The position numbers and the translations under genes were made by a program. This document shows, in pieces, positions 7,477 through 15,955 of a stretch of DNA of 64,000 nucleotides (positions are counted from its first letter, which is position 1; each line of letters starts with the position of its first letter). Source of the stretch: CAVXGU01 sp963761615 (GTDB taxonomy: Bacteria; Acidobacteriota; Vicinamibacteria; Vicinamibacterales; CAVVIG01); the NCBI GenBank assembly GCA_963761615.1, contig CAVXGU010000003.1:2790001-2854000 (forward strand). The letters run 5' to 3'. The notes beneath the pieces are model-generated. The model was given only the letters and a program-made list of their open reading frames with translations, was not told the origin of the DNA and did not search any database.

Positions 7477-8832
7477 CTACTGCTGCTGTTGCTGCTGGCT
7501 CTTCTCGGACAGTCGCGCCTTGCGGGCGGCGACCTCGGCCGTGAAGTCCTTGTCGCTCATGTAGGTGACGTTCACCCACGCGTGAGCCATCTCGTCCACG
7601 GTCCGGTCACCATAGCCGACCCAGACGTTCGGATCCGGGTTGTTCTTGTTCGCGGCCGTGTTGTCGTGCCACGCCGTGATCCGCAGGATCGTGCCCTTCG
7701 GCAGCAGCGGCGCCGCATCGTCGGCGTAGAAGTAGCTCGTCATCCAGTTGAAGTCGAAGTGGTCGACGTAGCTCAGGACCTGGATCTGACCGCTCGGCAG
7801 GATCGCCGCCATCTCCATCGCCTGGCCGCGCAGGTGCATGTGCGGCTGGAAGCTCTCGACGCGCGCGTTCTCCTTGAGCGGGAAGAAGCCCTCGGTCGCC
7901 TTGATGGTGTTGGGCGGAATGTCCACGCCGCCGGCGTTGGTCGCGCCCATCAGGTGGAGCACCTGGCGGTACTTCGGCTCCTGGCCCTTCGGGTAGAAGT
8001 AGACGCCCAGCTCGACGTAGTCGGTGATGTCCTCGTCGACGCCGTGGTAGTGGATGTCCCAGTGGATCTTCGACCCGGGCAGCATCAGCTTGCCGCTGTC
8101 AGGCCGCATCAGCTCGCCCTGCTTGCCGACGGCCCATTCCATGAAGGTCCCGCCCTGCGCGGCGAGATCCGGATCGTCGCTGACGGCGAACAGCGGGTTG
8201 TCTTCCTGCTGCTCGAGGCGCGCGATCGCATGATGGGTGATGCGGCGGCCCTGGACGGTGTGCGGCCGGATCTCGATCGCACGCACCCAGCGCGCCTCGG
8301 TGATGCCCGTGTCGACGACCGGACGCCACCAGGTGTCGTTCGCCCCGGCCTTCTGCGTCCACGGCGTCGACTTGATGATCAGATCCGGTTCCTTCTGTCC
8401 GAACAGCGACGCGTAGTACCACCCCTGGTCGGCCGGCCACTGCACGGCGGGCGGCATGTCCTTCGGATCGCCCTTCGGTGCGCCGCCGTCGATCCAGCGG
8501 ACGATCGTGTCGATCTGCTCGTCGCTCAGCGAGCGATCGTTCTTGAACTCCTGGATCCCGACCGATTTGTTGATGTGCCAGGGCGGCATCTGACGGTCGG
8601 CCACGCGAGCCCGGATGTCACGGATCCACGGACGCGTCTCTTCGTAGGTCCGCAGCGACATCGGTGCAATCGAATCCGGGCGATGGCACGCCTCACACTT
8701 CTGCTGGAAGATCGGCGCCACATCCTTCGTGAAGGTGGGCGTTGAGGCGTCGGCGGCCGACGCAGCGGCAGGGGCCGCGGCGCCTACTGCCATGACGAGA
8801 CCTATTACACCGAAATGTTTCCACGTCGTCAT
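7477..8832 (-). CDS. Cytochrome c domain fused to copper type II monooxygenase-like domain
   Basis: A 451-residue exported protein. There is a signal peptide of about 25 residues (HFGVIGLVMAVGAAAPAAAS), then a c-type haem site CEACHRPDSIAPMSL (CxxCH) in a short cytochrome domain with the MPPWH segment. The C-terminal half resembles copper type II ascorbate-dependent monooxygenases (PHM/DBM-like), with His pairs in RRITHHAIA, KIHWDIHYHGV and FQPHMHLRGQAMEM. The C-terminus ends in six consecutive Gln. Fusions of this kind are common in Acidobacteria; the substrate is unknown. ATG at 8832 has AAGAGGAG eight bases upstream. The longer open frame upstream is intergenic. Confidence 0.8.
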   Translation of the reverse strand: MTTWKHFGVIGLVMAVGAAAPAAASAADASTPTFTKDVAPIFQQKCEACHRPDSIAPMSLRTYEETRPWIRDIRARVADRQMPPWHINKSVGIQEFKNDRSLSDEQIDTIVRWIDGGAPKGDPKDMPPAVQWPADQGWYYASLFGQKEPDLIIKSTPWTQKAGANDTWWRPVVDTGITEARWVRAIEIRPHTVQGRRITHHAIARLEQQEDNPLFAVSDDPDLAAQGGTFMEWAVGKQGELMRPDSGKLMLPGSKIHWDIHYHGVDEDITDYVELGVYFYPKGQEPKYRQVLHLMGATNAGGVDIPPNTIKATEGFFPLKENARVESFQPHMHLRGQAMEMAAILPSGQIQVLSYVDHFDFNWMTSYFYADDAAPLLPKGTILRITAWHDNTAANKNNPDPNVWVGYGDRTVDEMAHAWVNVTYMSDKDFTAEVAARKARLSEKSQQQQQQ

Positions 8833-9148
8833 CTCGGCACTCCTCTTTCTTACAAACGAAGAAACGAGTTGGCTCCGCTCCCCTGGAGACGCCTCGTCCT
8901 GGACCCCGGTACTCCGGGGCGAGCAACAAAAGAGTCTCCCAAAGCTGCCGTACCCTAGCACGGCTAAGTTGCACTGTCCATAGTACTTTTCAAGAATGAG
9001 CGGTCCGGATCTCCAGGTCGGCGCAACCTCGGCGGTACCTCCAGAAACTCGGCCAAATCGTGCGTTCGCGAGATCCAGACGACTGGATCGCAGGGCCAGC
9101 CGGCCGCCGATCTTCGTCCAGCCGCCCCGGTGACGTACGATCGTGGTC
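8833..9148. other. 316-bp divergent intergenic region
   Basis: Between the cytochrome fusion and CapA-like genes. It holds a Shine-Dalgarno for the minus gene, a small hairpin CCCCGG-TACT-CCGGGG (8904-8919), a relatively AT-rich stretch around 8930-9000 where the minus-strand promoter probably lies, and a degenerate GGTCCGGATCTCCAGGTCGG (9002-9024) reminiscent of the hairpins of the 110-bp element. No gene is seen in it. Confidence 0.5.
9136..9141 (+). promoter_or_regulatory. -10 box for CapA-like gene, leaderless-type
   Basis: TACGAT ends seven bases before the ATG at 9149 and there is no Shine-Dalgarno, favouring this ATG over the in-frame GTG at 9143. Confidence 0.4.
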
Positions 9149-10552
9149 ATGTCCCGGACCGCTCCCGTTGCCGTCGCGGCCTTCTTCGTGGCTGCCACGC
9201 TCGGCGCGCTCGGCTGGCGGCTCTTCTCGAGGCCCACGCCGGCGCCCGAAGCCCCCGCGACGGCCGTCGAGATTCCTGCGAACGGACCGGTGGTCATCGC
9301 GGCGGCCGGCGACGTGCTGCTGCTGCACCCCGTGGCCGCCGATGCCGGCCCCCGCGACGCGCTCGCCCGCATCGTGCGCGGCGCGACGTTCGCGGTGGCC
9401 AATCTCGAAATGAACCTGCTCGACGCGGACACGGCCGACCACGCCTCCTCGCGGCCGGGCAGCCGCTGGCCGTTCGGATCGCCGGACGACGCTGCCGCGC
9501 TGAAGGATTACGGCTTCGATGCGCTCACCCTGGCCAACAACCACGCGGCCGACTACGGCGTCGACGGCATCATCGATACGGAGCACGTGCTCGACGCCGC
9601 GGGGCTGCTCCACGCCGGCACCGGATCGGATCTCGAGGAGGCGCGGGCCCCGGTCTTCGCGGGCACGCGGCACCGCATCGCGCTCATCTCCCTGAGCACG
9701 TCGTCCGAGGAGGAAGCACGGGCCACCGTGACGCGCGGCGACATCAGCGGACGGCCCGGCCTCAGCCCGCTGCGGTACACGGCGGACATCACGGTGGATC
9801 CGCAGCGCTTCGCGGCGCTGGCAGACACTGTCGGGCGGCTGCAGTCGGGCGCCGCCAGCCGCGCCACCCTGTCGCTCTTCGGCGCGACCATCCACCGCGG
9901 GGCGCGGCCGGCGATCGCCTTCCGGGCCGACGCACGGGATGTCGCCGACATCCTGGAGACGATTCGCACGGCGCACGCGGTGTCGCCCCTCGTGGTCGTG
10001 TCGATTCACAGCCACGAGCCGAACAACGCGAGCGACACGCCGGCGTCGTTCGTGGAAACCTTCGCGCACCAGGCGATCGATGCCGGTGCCCGCCTGGTCA
10101 TCGGGCACGGCCCGCATCGCCTCCGGGGCCTCGAGCTGTACCACGGCGGCGCGATCTTCTACAGTCTGGGGAACTTCATCTACCAGTTCCAGGACCTCGA
10201 CCCGCTCGCCGCCGACGAGTTCGACTCCGGGGCGGATCTGCTGGCACGCGTCACCGGCTCCGCGCCGGCCTCGAGCCGGCTCGACGGGCTCGAGGAGGAC
10301 TGGTGGTGGCAGAGCGTCCTGCCCGTGGTGCGGTTCGACGGCGACGACATCGCATCCATCGCGCTCTATCCCGTCGACCTCGGCGTCGACGCCCCCGGCG
10401 CCGACAAGGGCGACCCGCGCCTGGCCGCTCCTGAAGAAGCCCGGGACATCTTCGACGAGCTGATCCAGCGGTCGGCCCCCTTCGGGACCCGCATCGACGT
10501 CGCAAACGGGATCGGCCGGGTGAGACTCGAGACGGGAGACCCGAGGGACTAG
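9149..10552 (+). CDS. CapA-family (PGA_cap) metallophosphoesterase-like protein
   Basis: A 467-residue protein with an N-terminal signal anchor (about residues 5-22) and an extracytoplasmic calcineurin-like domain of the CapA/PgsA family. Visible metal-site motifs are IAAAGDVLLL near residue 50, ATFAVANLEMNL near 88, LTLANNHAADYG near 128, VVSIHSHEPN near 287, and IGHGPHRLRGLELYHGG with FYSLGNFIYQFQ near 320-345. CapA proteins are needed for poly-gamma-glutamate capsule display or lipid-linked polymer processing. No capB or capC genes are nearby, so the substrate is open. Repeat element copy 2 begins at its stop codon. Confidence 0.85.
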   Translation: MSRTAPVAVAAFFVAATLGALGWRLFSRPTPAPEAPATAVEIPANGPVVIAAAGDVLLLHPVAADAGPRDALARIVRGATFAVANLEMNLLDADTADHASSRPGSRWPFGSPDDAAALKDYGFDALTLANNHAADYGVDGIIDTEHVLDAAGLLHAGTGSDLEEARAPVFAGTRHRIALISLSTSSEEEARATVTRGDISGRPGLSPLRYTADITVDPQRFAALADTVGRLQSGAASRATLSLFGATIHRGARPAIAFRADARDVADILETIRTAHAVSPLVVVSIHSHEPNNASDTPASFVETFAHQAIDAGARLVIGHGPHRLRGLELYHGGAIFYSLGNFIYQFQDLDPLAADEFDSGADLLARVTGSAPASSRLDGLEEDWWWQSVLPVVRFDGDDIASIALYPVDLGVDAPGADKGDPRLAAPEEARDIFDELIQRSAPFGTRIDVANGIGRVRLETGDPRD

Positions 10553-10662
10553 CGCGGTGTTCGTTTCGCTGTCGCGGCCGACCTTCAGGTCGGCTCCGCA
10601 TGGGCGGACCTGAAGGTCCGCGGCGACACCAATCTCGGGGCGACATCGATCTCGACGACGCT
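10551..10662 (+). repeat. Stop-codon-abutting two-hairpin element, copy 2
   Basis: A 112-bp copy whose first two bases (AG) are the last two of the CapA-like TAG stop (10550-10552). It contains CCGACCT-TC-AGGTCGG and GCGGACCT-GA-AGGTCCGC. The stems match copy 1 while the loop bases differ. The end at the stop codon corresponds to the AGCGGTTTTCG end of the other copies but is partly degenerate (AGCGCGGTGTTCG). Confidence 0.85.
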
Positions 10663-10688
10663 GTAGCGCATCGACGACGCGAGGTCCT

Positions 10689-10742
10689 GAGTTCCTCAGT
10701 TCCTCAGTGGCTCAGTTCCTCAGCTCCCCGGTTCCCGGGTCC
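10689..10742. repeat. TTCCTCAG-type octamer array
   Basis: Imperfect tandem copies of an 8-bp unit (TTCCTCAG and variants) run from the intergenic space into the 3' end of rmuC. They encode its last residues and supply the TGA stop. Shorter arrays of the same kind lie near 31374-31405 and 34694-34733. Confidence 0.7.
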
Positions 10743-12004
10743 CCTTCGAACGGCAGCCCGTCGGTGAGCTCGGCGGCCTGCAGCATGCGCGGCACGCGAT
10801 CGATGGTCTCGATGACGCCGATCTCCTCGCTCGATCCGGCGGCCTGCAGCTCCTTGAACTTCCGGGCCTTGACCAGCACGTTGCCCTCGAGCGACCCGAC
10901 CGCCTGGTTGTAGGCGTCGAGGCTCGACTTGAGGCGCGACCCGAGCGTGTCGAAGTGGCTGCCCAGCACGCGGACGGCGTCGTAGAGCTGGCGTCCCAGG
11001 TCGCTGATCTTCCGCGCGTTCTCCTCGACCGCCTGCTGCTGCCAGCCGTACGCCACCGCCCGCAGCAGGGCGATGAGGGTGGTCGGGCTCGCGGGGATCA
11101 CGTGACGCTCGACGCCGAACTCGATGAGCGCCGGGTCTTCTTCGAGCGCCGCGCTGAAGAACACCTCGCCCGGCAGGAACATGACGACGAAGTCGGGGCT
11201 CGGCGCGACCTGCGCCGCATAGCCCTTGGCGGCCAGCTGCGCCAGGTGCGTGCGCACCTGGCGGGCGTGATCCGCCAGCAGGCGCTGCCGCGACGCGTCG
11301 TCTGGCGCCTCGACCGCCTTGAGGTACGCGTCGAGCGGCACCTTGGCATCGATGACCAGGTTCTTGCCGCCCGGTAGACGGACGATGACGTCGGGACGGA
11401 GGCGGCCCGTATCGCCGTCGATCGTGTGCTGCTCGGCGAAGTCGCAGTGCTCCATCATCCCGGCCAGCTCGACCACGCGCCGGAGCTGGATTTCGCCCCA
11501 GCGACCGCGAACGCCCGGACGCTTGAGCGCGTCGACGAGACGCTGCGTCTCGGCACGGAGCCCCTGGCCCGTCTGGTCGAGCGCCGCAATGCGGGCGATG
11601 AGGGTCGCACCGGACTCCGAACGCCGCCGCTCGGCCTCCTTGATCTCGCGCTCCACGGCGTCGAGCGTCTTGGACATCGGCGCGAGCAGGTCTTCGATCG
11701 CCTTCTTGCGCGAGTCGACGTCCGCTGCCGCCTCGGTGCGCGCCGCGCGCAGACGCGCCTCCGCGAGGTCCAGAAACGCCTGGTTGTTGCGCGTGAGCGC
11801 TTCGGCACTCAGCGCCTGGAACGTCTCGCGCAGGTTGCCTTCCGCCTGCTGGACGGCCTTCAGCCGCTCGGCGTGCACGGCCCGGTCGGTCTCGCGCTCG
11901 GCTCGCACGCGCGCCAGCGCCGGACGCGCGCTCAGCCAGCCGATGAGCACACCGACGGCCAGCGCCAGGAGCAACAGGAGAATCGTGATGGAATCGATGG
12001 CCAT
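10712..12004 (-). CDS. rmuC: DNA recombination protein RmuC
   Basis: A 430-residue RmuC-family protein. A single N-terminal membrane helix (residues about 6-26) is followed by a long coiled coil rich in Glu, Arg and Ala (30-160). The RmuC nuclease-like domain then shows RGRWGEIQLRRVVELAGM, DVIVRLPGGKNLVIDAKVPL, MFLPGEVFFSAALEEDP and RHVIPASPTTLIALLRAVAYGW. RmuC is thought to limit recombination between inverted repeats, which may be relevant in a genome this rich in repeats (inference). The start ATG at 12004 begins the membrane helix. The last ten codons come from the octamer repeat, so the C-terminus has probably been replaced or extended. Confidence 0.92.
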   Translation of the reverse strand: MAIDSITILLLLLALAVGVLIGWLSARPALARVRAERETDRAVHAERLKAVQQAEGNLRETFQALSAEALTRNNQAFLDLAEARLRAARTEAAADVDSRKKAIEDLLAPMSKTLDAVEREIKEAERRRSESGATLIARIAALDQTGQGLRAETQRLVDALKRPGVRGRWGEIQLRRVVELAGMMEHCDFAEQHTIDGDTGRLRPDVIVRLPGGKNLVIDAKVPLDAYLKAVEAPDDASRQRLLADHARQVRTHLAQLAAKGYAAQVAPSPDFVVMFLPGEVFFSAALEEDPALIEFGVERHVIPASPTTLIALLRAVAYGWQQQAVEENARKISDLGRQLYDAVRVLGSHFDTLGSRLKSSLDAYNQAVGSLEGNVLVKARKFKELQAAGSSEEIGVIETIDRVPRMLQAAELTDGLPFEGDPGTGELRN

Positions 12005-12059
12005 CAGTATCTCACGGGGCCCCGCGCTCGCGGCTCCTGGCTCGCGGTCGATCTCTCGA

Positions 12060-12545
12060 TCAACGGCCCACCACGAAGGGGAGCCAGGACTCCGGCAATT
12101 GCAGCTCGGCCGCGTGTGTCGCGGCCTCGAGCGCGCGCGACGGCGTGCGCCTCGCGCGCAGGCCCGCCGCAATCGCCTGCAGCGCATGTCGCGCCTCGAT
12201 CTGCGCCCGGCGACGACGATCCTCGAAGCTTCCGGCCGGGCCCCGCGACGCCCGAGACCGAGCGCGTTCGACCCGCAGCCGCGCGAGGCGCGCCCGGTCG
12301 ACCGGCGCGAACGGCAGGCCCGTCTGGAACCGCTCGGGACTGCCGGTGAAGACCTCGCCCGCAGCCTGTAGCGCCTGTTCCCGCCGCATCTCGGCCCGGT
12401 GACACTCGAAACAGAGCGTGCCGGCCCGCCGTGTGTCGAGGCCCAGCCTGGCCGCCTTCGCCAGCGCGGCGCGGCAGGTCGCGCACAGGATTCCGCCGGC
12501 GGCGGGCCTGAAGCTCTCCGCCCGGCAAGGTGACCCACTCGTCAT
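12060..12545 (-). CDS. Arg/Ala-rich hypothetical protein with N-terminal Cys-pair motif
   Basis: A 161-residue protein with a possible zinc ribbon at the N-terminus (CATC near residue 21, CFEC near residue 42), followed by a helical Arg/Ala-rich body with regular heptad-like spacing (RARLARLRVERARSRA). There is no signal peptide or membrane segment. I do not recognise the family. The ATG at 12545 is chosen because the sequence upstream is repeat-derived. The frame stays open upstream through the GTGCTGG array, so the exact start is uncertain. It ends 55 bases before rmuC and may share its transcript. Confidence 0.55.
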   Translation of the reverse strand: MTSGSPCRAESFRPAAGGILCATCRAALAKAARLGLDTRRAGTLCFECHRAEMRREQALQAAGEVFTGSPERFQTGLPFAPVDRARLARLRVERARSRASRGPAGSFEDRRRRAQIEARHALQAIAAGLRARRTPSRALEAATHAAELQLPESWLPFVVGR

Positions 12546-12651
12546 CTCGTCCCGGTCTTCCCGGACCCGCTGACACGTCTTGCTGCTGTTCTCCTGCCAT
12601 GTTGAGAGTGTCGATTCGAGGGCGTGACAGGGCAGGTCACGGAGGGTAAGG

Positions 12652-12724
12652 GCGCTGGGCACCAGGCACCGAGTGCCAGGTGCTGGTGCTGGGTGCTGCG
12701 TGTCGGGTGCAGGGTGCTGGGTGC
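12652..12724. repeat. GTGCTGG/CCGGCAC-type heptamer array
   Basis: About ten degenerate 7-bp units (GTGCTGG, GTGCCAG and similar) lie between the Cys-rich protein gene and the padR promoter. The same family recurs at 52215-52307 and inside the copper ATPase gene at 54405-54500. Confidence 0.7.
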
Positions 12725-12736
12725 ACCACTCTGTGC

Positions 12737-12765
12737 TTGACATATGTGTGACTGATACATATAGT
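12737..12765 (+). promoter_or_regulatory. Sigma70-type promoter of the padR-ADOP operon
   Basis: TTGACA (12737-12742), a 17-base spacer and TATAGT (12760-12765) make a near-consensus housekeeping promoter, the best in the window. Transcription should begin near 12772, so the leader consists almost wholly of the GAGCCGA heptamer array. Confidence 0.85.
12742..12762. promoter_or_regulatory. Putative PadR operator
   Basis: The inverted repeat ATATGT-N9-ACATAT fills the promoter spacer and overlaps both the -35 and -10 boxes. PadR-family repressors are known to bind ATGT...ACAT inverted repeats, so autorepression of the padR-ADOP operon is likely. Confidence 0.65.
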
Positions 12766-12767
12766 CG

Positions 12768-12846
12768 CCGAGAGCCGAGAGCCCAGTGCCGAGCGCCCAG
12801 AGCCAACAGCCGAGAGCCAAGAGCCGAGCGCCCAGAGCCGAGAGCC
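12768..12846. repeat. GAGCCGA heptamer array (padR leader)
   Basis: About eleven 7-bp units (GAGCCGA, GAGCCCA and variants) begin two bases after the -10 box and end about 30 bases before the padR start, forming most of the 5' leader. The Shine-Dalgarno GAGGAG follows the array. Confidence 0.85.
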
Positions 12847-12877
12847 TGAAGCCCGCCCGAGGAGAGCGAGCGCCCAC

Positions 12878-13213
12878 ATGTCCGAAGACCGCGAGCTCCG
12901 CAAAGGCAGCGCCGAAACCCTCATCCTCGCCCTGCTCGAGGAGCACGACCGGCACGGCTACGAGATCGCCAAGCAGATCGAACGCCAGTCCGGCGGCGCC
13001 CTGAAGTTCCACGTCGCGTCCCTCTACCCGACCCTTTATCGACTCGAGCGACGCGGCCTCATCGCCGGCCGGTGGGTCGAGCGGGCCGGTGAGCGCCGCC
13101 GGCGCTTCTACCGGCTGACGCCGGAAGGCCGGCAGATGCTCACCGCCCAGCGCCGCCGCTGGAGCGCCTTCTTCGCCGCGCTCGACCGCGTGGCGCGCCT
13201 GCAGGAGGGGTGA
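12878..13213 (+). CDS. PadR-family transcriptional regulator
   Basis: A 111-residue winged-helix regulator. The N-terminal DNA-binding domain shows KGSAETLILALLEEHDRHGY, LKFHVASLYPTLYRLERRGL (recognition helix and wing), then GERRRRFYRLTPEGRQML. The C-terminal dimerisation helix is short, as in PadR subfamily 2. The ATG at 12878 is preceded by GAGGAG. One base separates its stop from the permease gene, so the two form an operon. In Acidobacteria this gene pair is a standing arrangement, the regulator controlling the duplicated permease. A matching operator lies in the promoter. Confidence 0.92.
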   Translation: MSEDRELRKGSAETLILALLEEHDRHGYEIAKQIERQSGGALKFHVASLYPTLYRLERRGLIAGRWVERAGERRRRFYRLTPEGRQMLTAQRRRWSAFFAALDRVARLQEG

Positions 13214-13214
13214 G

Positions 13215-15899
13215 ATGGCGCGCGACTGGAAATCGATCGTACGGGCACGTCTCGCGCCGCTGCCGCTCGACTTCGCCCGCGAGGCCGACGTCGTCGACGA
13301 GCTCGCACAACATGTCGCCCAGCACTTCGCCGACCTGACCGCCGCGGGCATGCCCGCAGCCGACGCCGAAGCCGCCGCGCTGGCTCCCCTGGCGGATCGC
13401 GCCCGCGTGGCGGCCGCGATCGCGCGCGCGGACCGGCCGCGCCCGGTTGCCCCTTCGCCCCCCGACTCCCGCAGCGGACTGCTCACCGGCCTCGGACGGG
13501 ACGTGCGCTACGCGGCGCGCGTCCTGCGACGCACTCCGGGGTTCACGGCCGTGGCCCTGGTCACGCTCGCCCTGGGCATCGGCGCCAACACGGCCATCTT
13601 CACCGTCATCAACGCCGTTCTGCTGCGTCCCCTGCCCTACGCGGATGCATCACGCCTCGTCTTCGTCGGTGAGCTCGACCCCGACGGCTCGGCGAACAAC
13701 GTCGGCTTCACGACCTTCGACGACTGGCGCCAGCAGGCGCACGCGTTCGACGGGATGGCGCTCATCCGGTCCTGGGGCGGCACGATCACGAGCGGCGGCC
13801 AGCCCGACGTCATCCGGGGCATGCGCGTGACGTCGAACTTCTTCGGTCTGCTCGGCGTGCGCCCCGCCCTCGGGCGCGACATGCGGACCGACGACGACCG
13901 GCCAGACACCTGGCACGAGCTGATCATCAGCGACGCGCTGTGGCGCCGTCGCTTCGACGCGGATCCCTCGGTCATCGGCCGCGTGGTGCAGATGAACGAC
14001 GAGGACTACACGATCATCGGCGTGATGCCCGCGTCGTTCGAACCCCTGCTCTCCGAGCACTTCTACCAGCAGGCCGACATGTGGGCCCCGCTCGGCTACG
14101 ATCGCTCCCTCTCCTACGCCTGCCGCACCTGCGAGCACCTCAAGGCCATCGCGCGCCTCCGCGCCGATGTGACGATGGACGCCGCGCGGGCCGACATCAA
14201 CCGCGTGGAGGACGGGCTGCGCGCCGCCTATCCCTCGCAATATTCCCCGGCGACCATGACGCTCGTGCCGTTCTCGCGCGAGCTGACCGGCGAAGTGCGG
14301 CCCATCCTGGCGGTCCTGATGGGCGCGGTCGCCTTCGTGCTCCTCATCGCCTGTGCCAACGTCGCGAATCTCCTGCTCGCACGGCTGGCGCGGCGAGAGC
14401 ACGACCTGGCCTTGCGCGCCGCGCTCGGAGCCGGCCGCGCCCGTATCGTCCGTCAGCTCATGGTCGAGAGCGCACTCGTCGCCGCCGCGGGAGGCGCGCT
14501 CGGGATCGCGCTCGGGTGGATGGCCGTTCCGCTCCTCACCCGCCTCGCCCCCGCGAATCTGTCGCGCCTCGACGATCCGCACCCCGACGCCCACGTCCTG
14601 CTCTTCTCGCTGGCGATCACGGCCGCGACGGCCGTGCTCTTCGGGCTGCTGCCGGCGCTGCGCGCCTCGCGCGTCGACCTGCGCGGCTCCCTGCAGGGTG
14701 ACGCCCGCAAGACGTCCGGCCCGTCGACCTCGGCCGCGCGGCGGGTGCTCGTCGCCGGGAACGTCGCGATGGCCGTCGTCCTGCTGGTTGGCGCCGGCCT
14801 GATGATCAAGAGCGTTGGCCGGCTGCTCCACGTCGATCCCGGCTTCGACCCTTCCGGCGTCCTGACATTCAGAACGGTCATGGACGGTGCCCGCTACCGT
14901 CGGGACGTCGACATATTGGGCTACATGAACCGGATCGTCGAGCGCCTCGGGGCTCTGCCCGGCGCCACGGCTGCCGCCGCGGCCGGGCAGATTCCTCTCG
15001 GCGGCAACGGCGATCGCTGGGGATTCCACGTGGAGGGTCGCGCCTGGGGCCCGACCAATCCGTCGGTCGAGCGCTACTCGGTCACACCCGGGTACTTCAA
15101 GGTGATGCGCATTCCCCTCGAGCGCGGACGCCTCTTCACGGACGCCGACGGCGCCGACGCCGAGCACGTCATGCTCGTCGGCGAGCACACGGCCCGCACC
15201 CTGTGGCCCGACGGCGACCCGCTCGGCCAGCACGTCAAGGTCGGCAGCACCGACGGTCCCTGGTGGACCGTCGTCGGGATCGTGGGCGACGTCGTCCACG
15301 GGGCACTCGACGAGGCACCGTCGCTGCAGATGTACCTGCCGCAGGCGCAGCAGACCGACTCCAATCTGACGTTCGTCGTTCGCACCAGCGGCGACCCGTC
15401 ACGCCTCGCGGCCGCAGCGCGCGACGTCGTGCAGACGGTGTCCGACGACCTGCCCGTGTTCCAGGTGGCGACGCTCGAAGGCCTCGAGGAGCACAGCGCC
15501 GGACCGCGCCGGTTCCTGATGACGCTGCTCGAGCTGTTCAGCGCGCTCGCGCTCATCCTGACGGCCGTCGGCGTCTACGGGGTCATCTCCTACGTCGTGG
15601 CCGAGCGCACGCGCGAGATCGGTCTGCGCACGGCCCTCGGCGCGACTCCCGGAAATATCGTGGGCCTGATCGTCGGCCAGGGGATCGGCGTGGTTGCGGC
15701 CGGCCTGGTGGCCGGCATCGTGCTCTCGATGGCCGCGATGCGTCTTCTCGAGAGCTCGCTCTTCCACGTGAGCGCGAGCGACCCCTGGACCTTCGCCGGC
15801 GTCGCGGGCGTGCTGCTCGTCGTCGCGCTGATCGCGCTCACGGCGCCCGTCGCGCGCGCCCTTCGCGTCGATCCCGCCGTCGCGCTCCGTCAGGAGTGA
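13215..15899 (+). CDS. ADOP-type duplicated FtsX/MacB permease
   Basis: An 894-residue inner-membrane protein of the ABC-permease ADOP class. An N-terminal soluble domain of about 90 residues (DFAREADVVDELAQHVAQHF, often seen with PadR) is followed by a MacB-type periplasmic domain opening with VRYAARVLRRTPGFTAVALVTLALGIGANTAIF. Then come an FtsX core near residues 350-450, a second MacB-like domain and a second FtsX core (SALALILTAVGVYGVISY, RTREIGLRTALGATPGNI). No ATPase gene is adjacent, which is the rule for ADOPs ('orphan'). A role in export or envelope mechanotransmission is assumed; the substrate is unknown. Confidence 0.9.
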   Translation: MARDWKSIVRARLAPLPLDFAREADVVDELAQHVAQHFADLTAAGMPAADAEAAALAPLADRARVAAAIARADRPRPVAPSPPDSRSGLLTGLGRDVRYAARVLRRTPGFTAVALVTLALGIGANTAIFTVINAVLLRPLPYADASRLVFVGELDPDGSANNVGFTTFDDWRQQAHAFDGMALIRSWGGTITSGGQPDVIRGMRVTSNFFGLLGVRPALGRDMRTDDDRPDTWHELIISDALWRRRFDADPSVIGRVVQMNDEDYTIIGVMPASFEPLLSEHFYQQADMWAPLGYDRSLSYACRTCEHLKAIARLRADVTMDAARADINRVEDGLRAAYPSQYSPATMTLVPFSRELTGEVRPILAVLMGAVAFVLLIACANVANLLLARLARREHDLALRAALGAGRARIVRQLMVESALVAAAGGALGIALGWMAVPLLTRLAPANLSRLDDPHPDAHVLLFSLAITAATAVLFGLLPALRASRVDLRGSLQGDARKTSGPSTSAARRVLVAGNVAMAVVLLVGAGLMIKSVGRLLHVDPGFDPSGVLTFRTVMDGARYRRDVDILGYMNRIVERLGALPGATAAAAAGQIPLGGNGDRWGFHVEGRAWGPTNPSVERYSVTPGYFKVMRIPLERGRLFTDADGADAEHVMLVGEHTARTLWPDGDPLGQHVKVGSTDGPWWTVVGIVGDVVHGALDEAPSLQMYLPQAQQTDSNLTFVVRTSGDPSRLAAAARDVVQTVSDDLPVFQVATLEGLEEHSAGPRRFLMTLLELFSALALILTAVGVYGVISYVVAERTREIGLRTALGATPGNIVGLIVGQGIGVVAAGLVAGIVLSMAAMRLLESSLFHVSASDPWTFAGVAGVLLVVALIALTAPVARALRVDPAVALRQE

Positions 15900-15955
15900 G
15901 ACGAGCCGGGCGTTCCCGCTCCGGGCCATCCCCTCATCGTGCCGCGATTCCAGAT

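Noticed and set aside
8833..9432. N-terminal extension of the cytochrome fusion by about 200 codons
   Set aside because: The extension crosses the divergent promoter region and the CapA-like gene; a signal peptide and Shine-Dalgarno mark the start at 8832.
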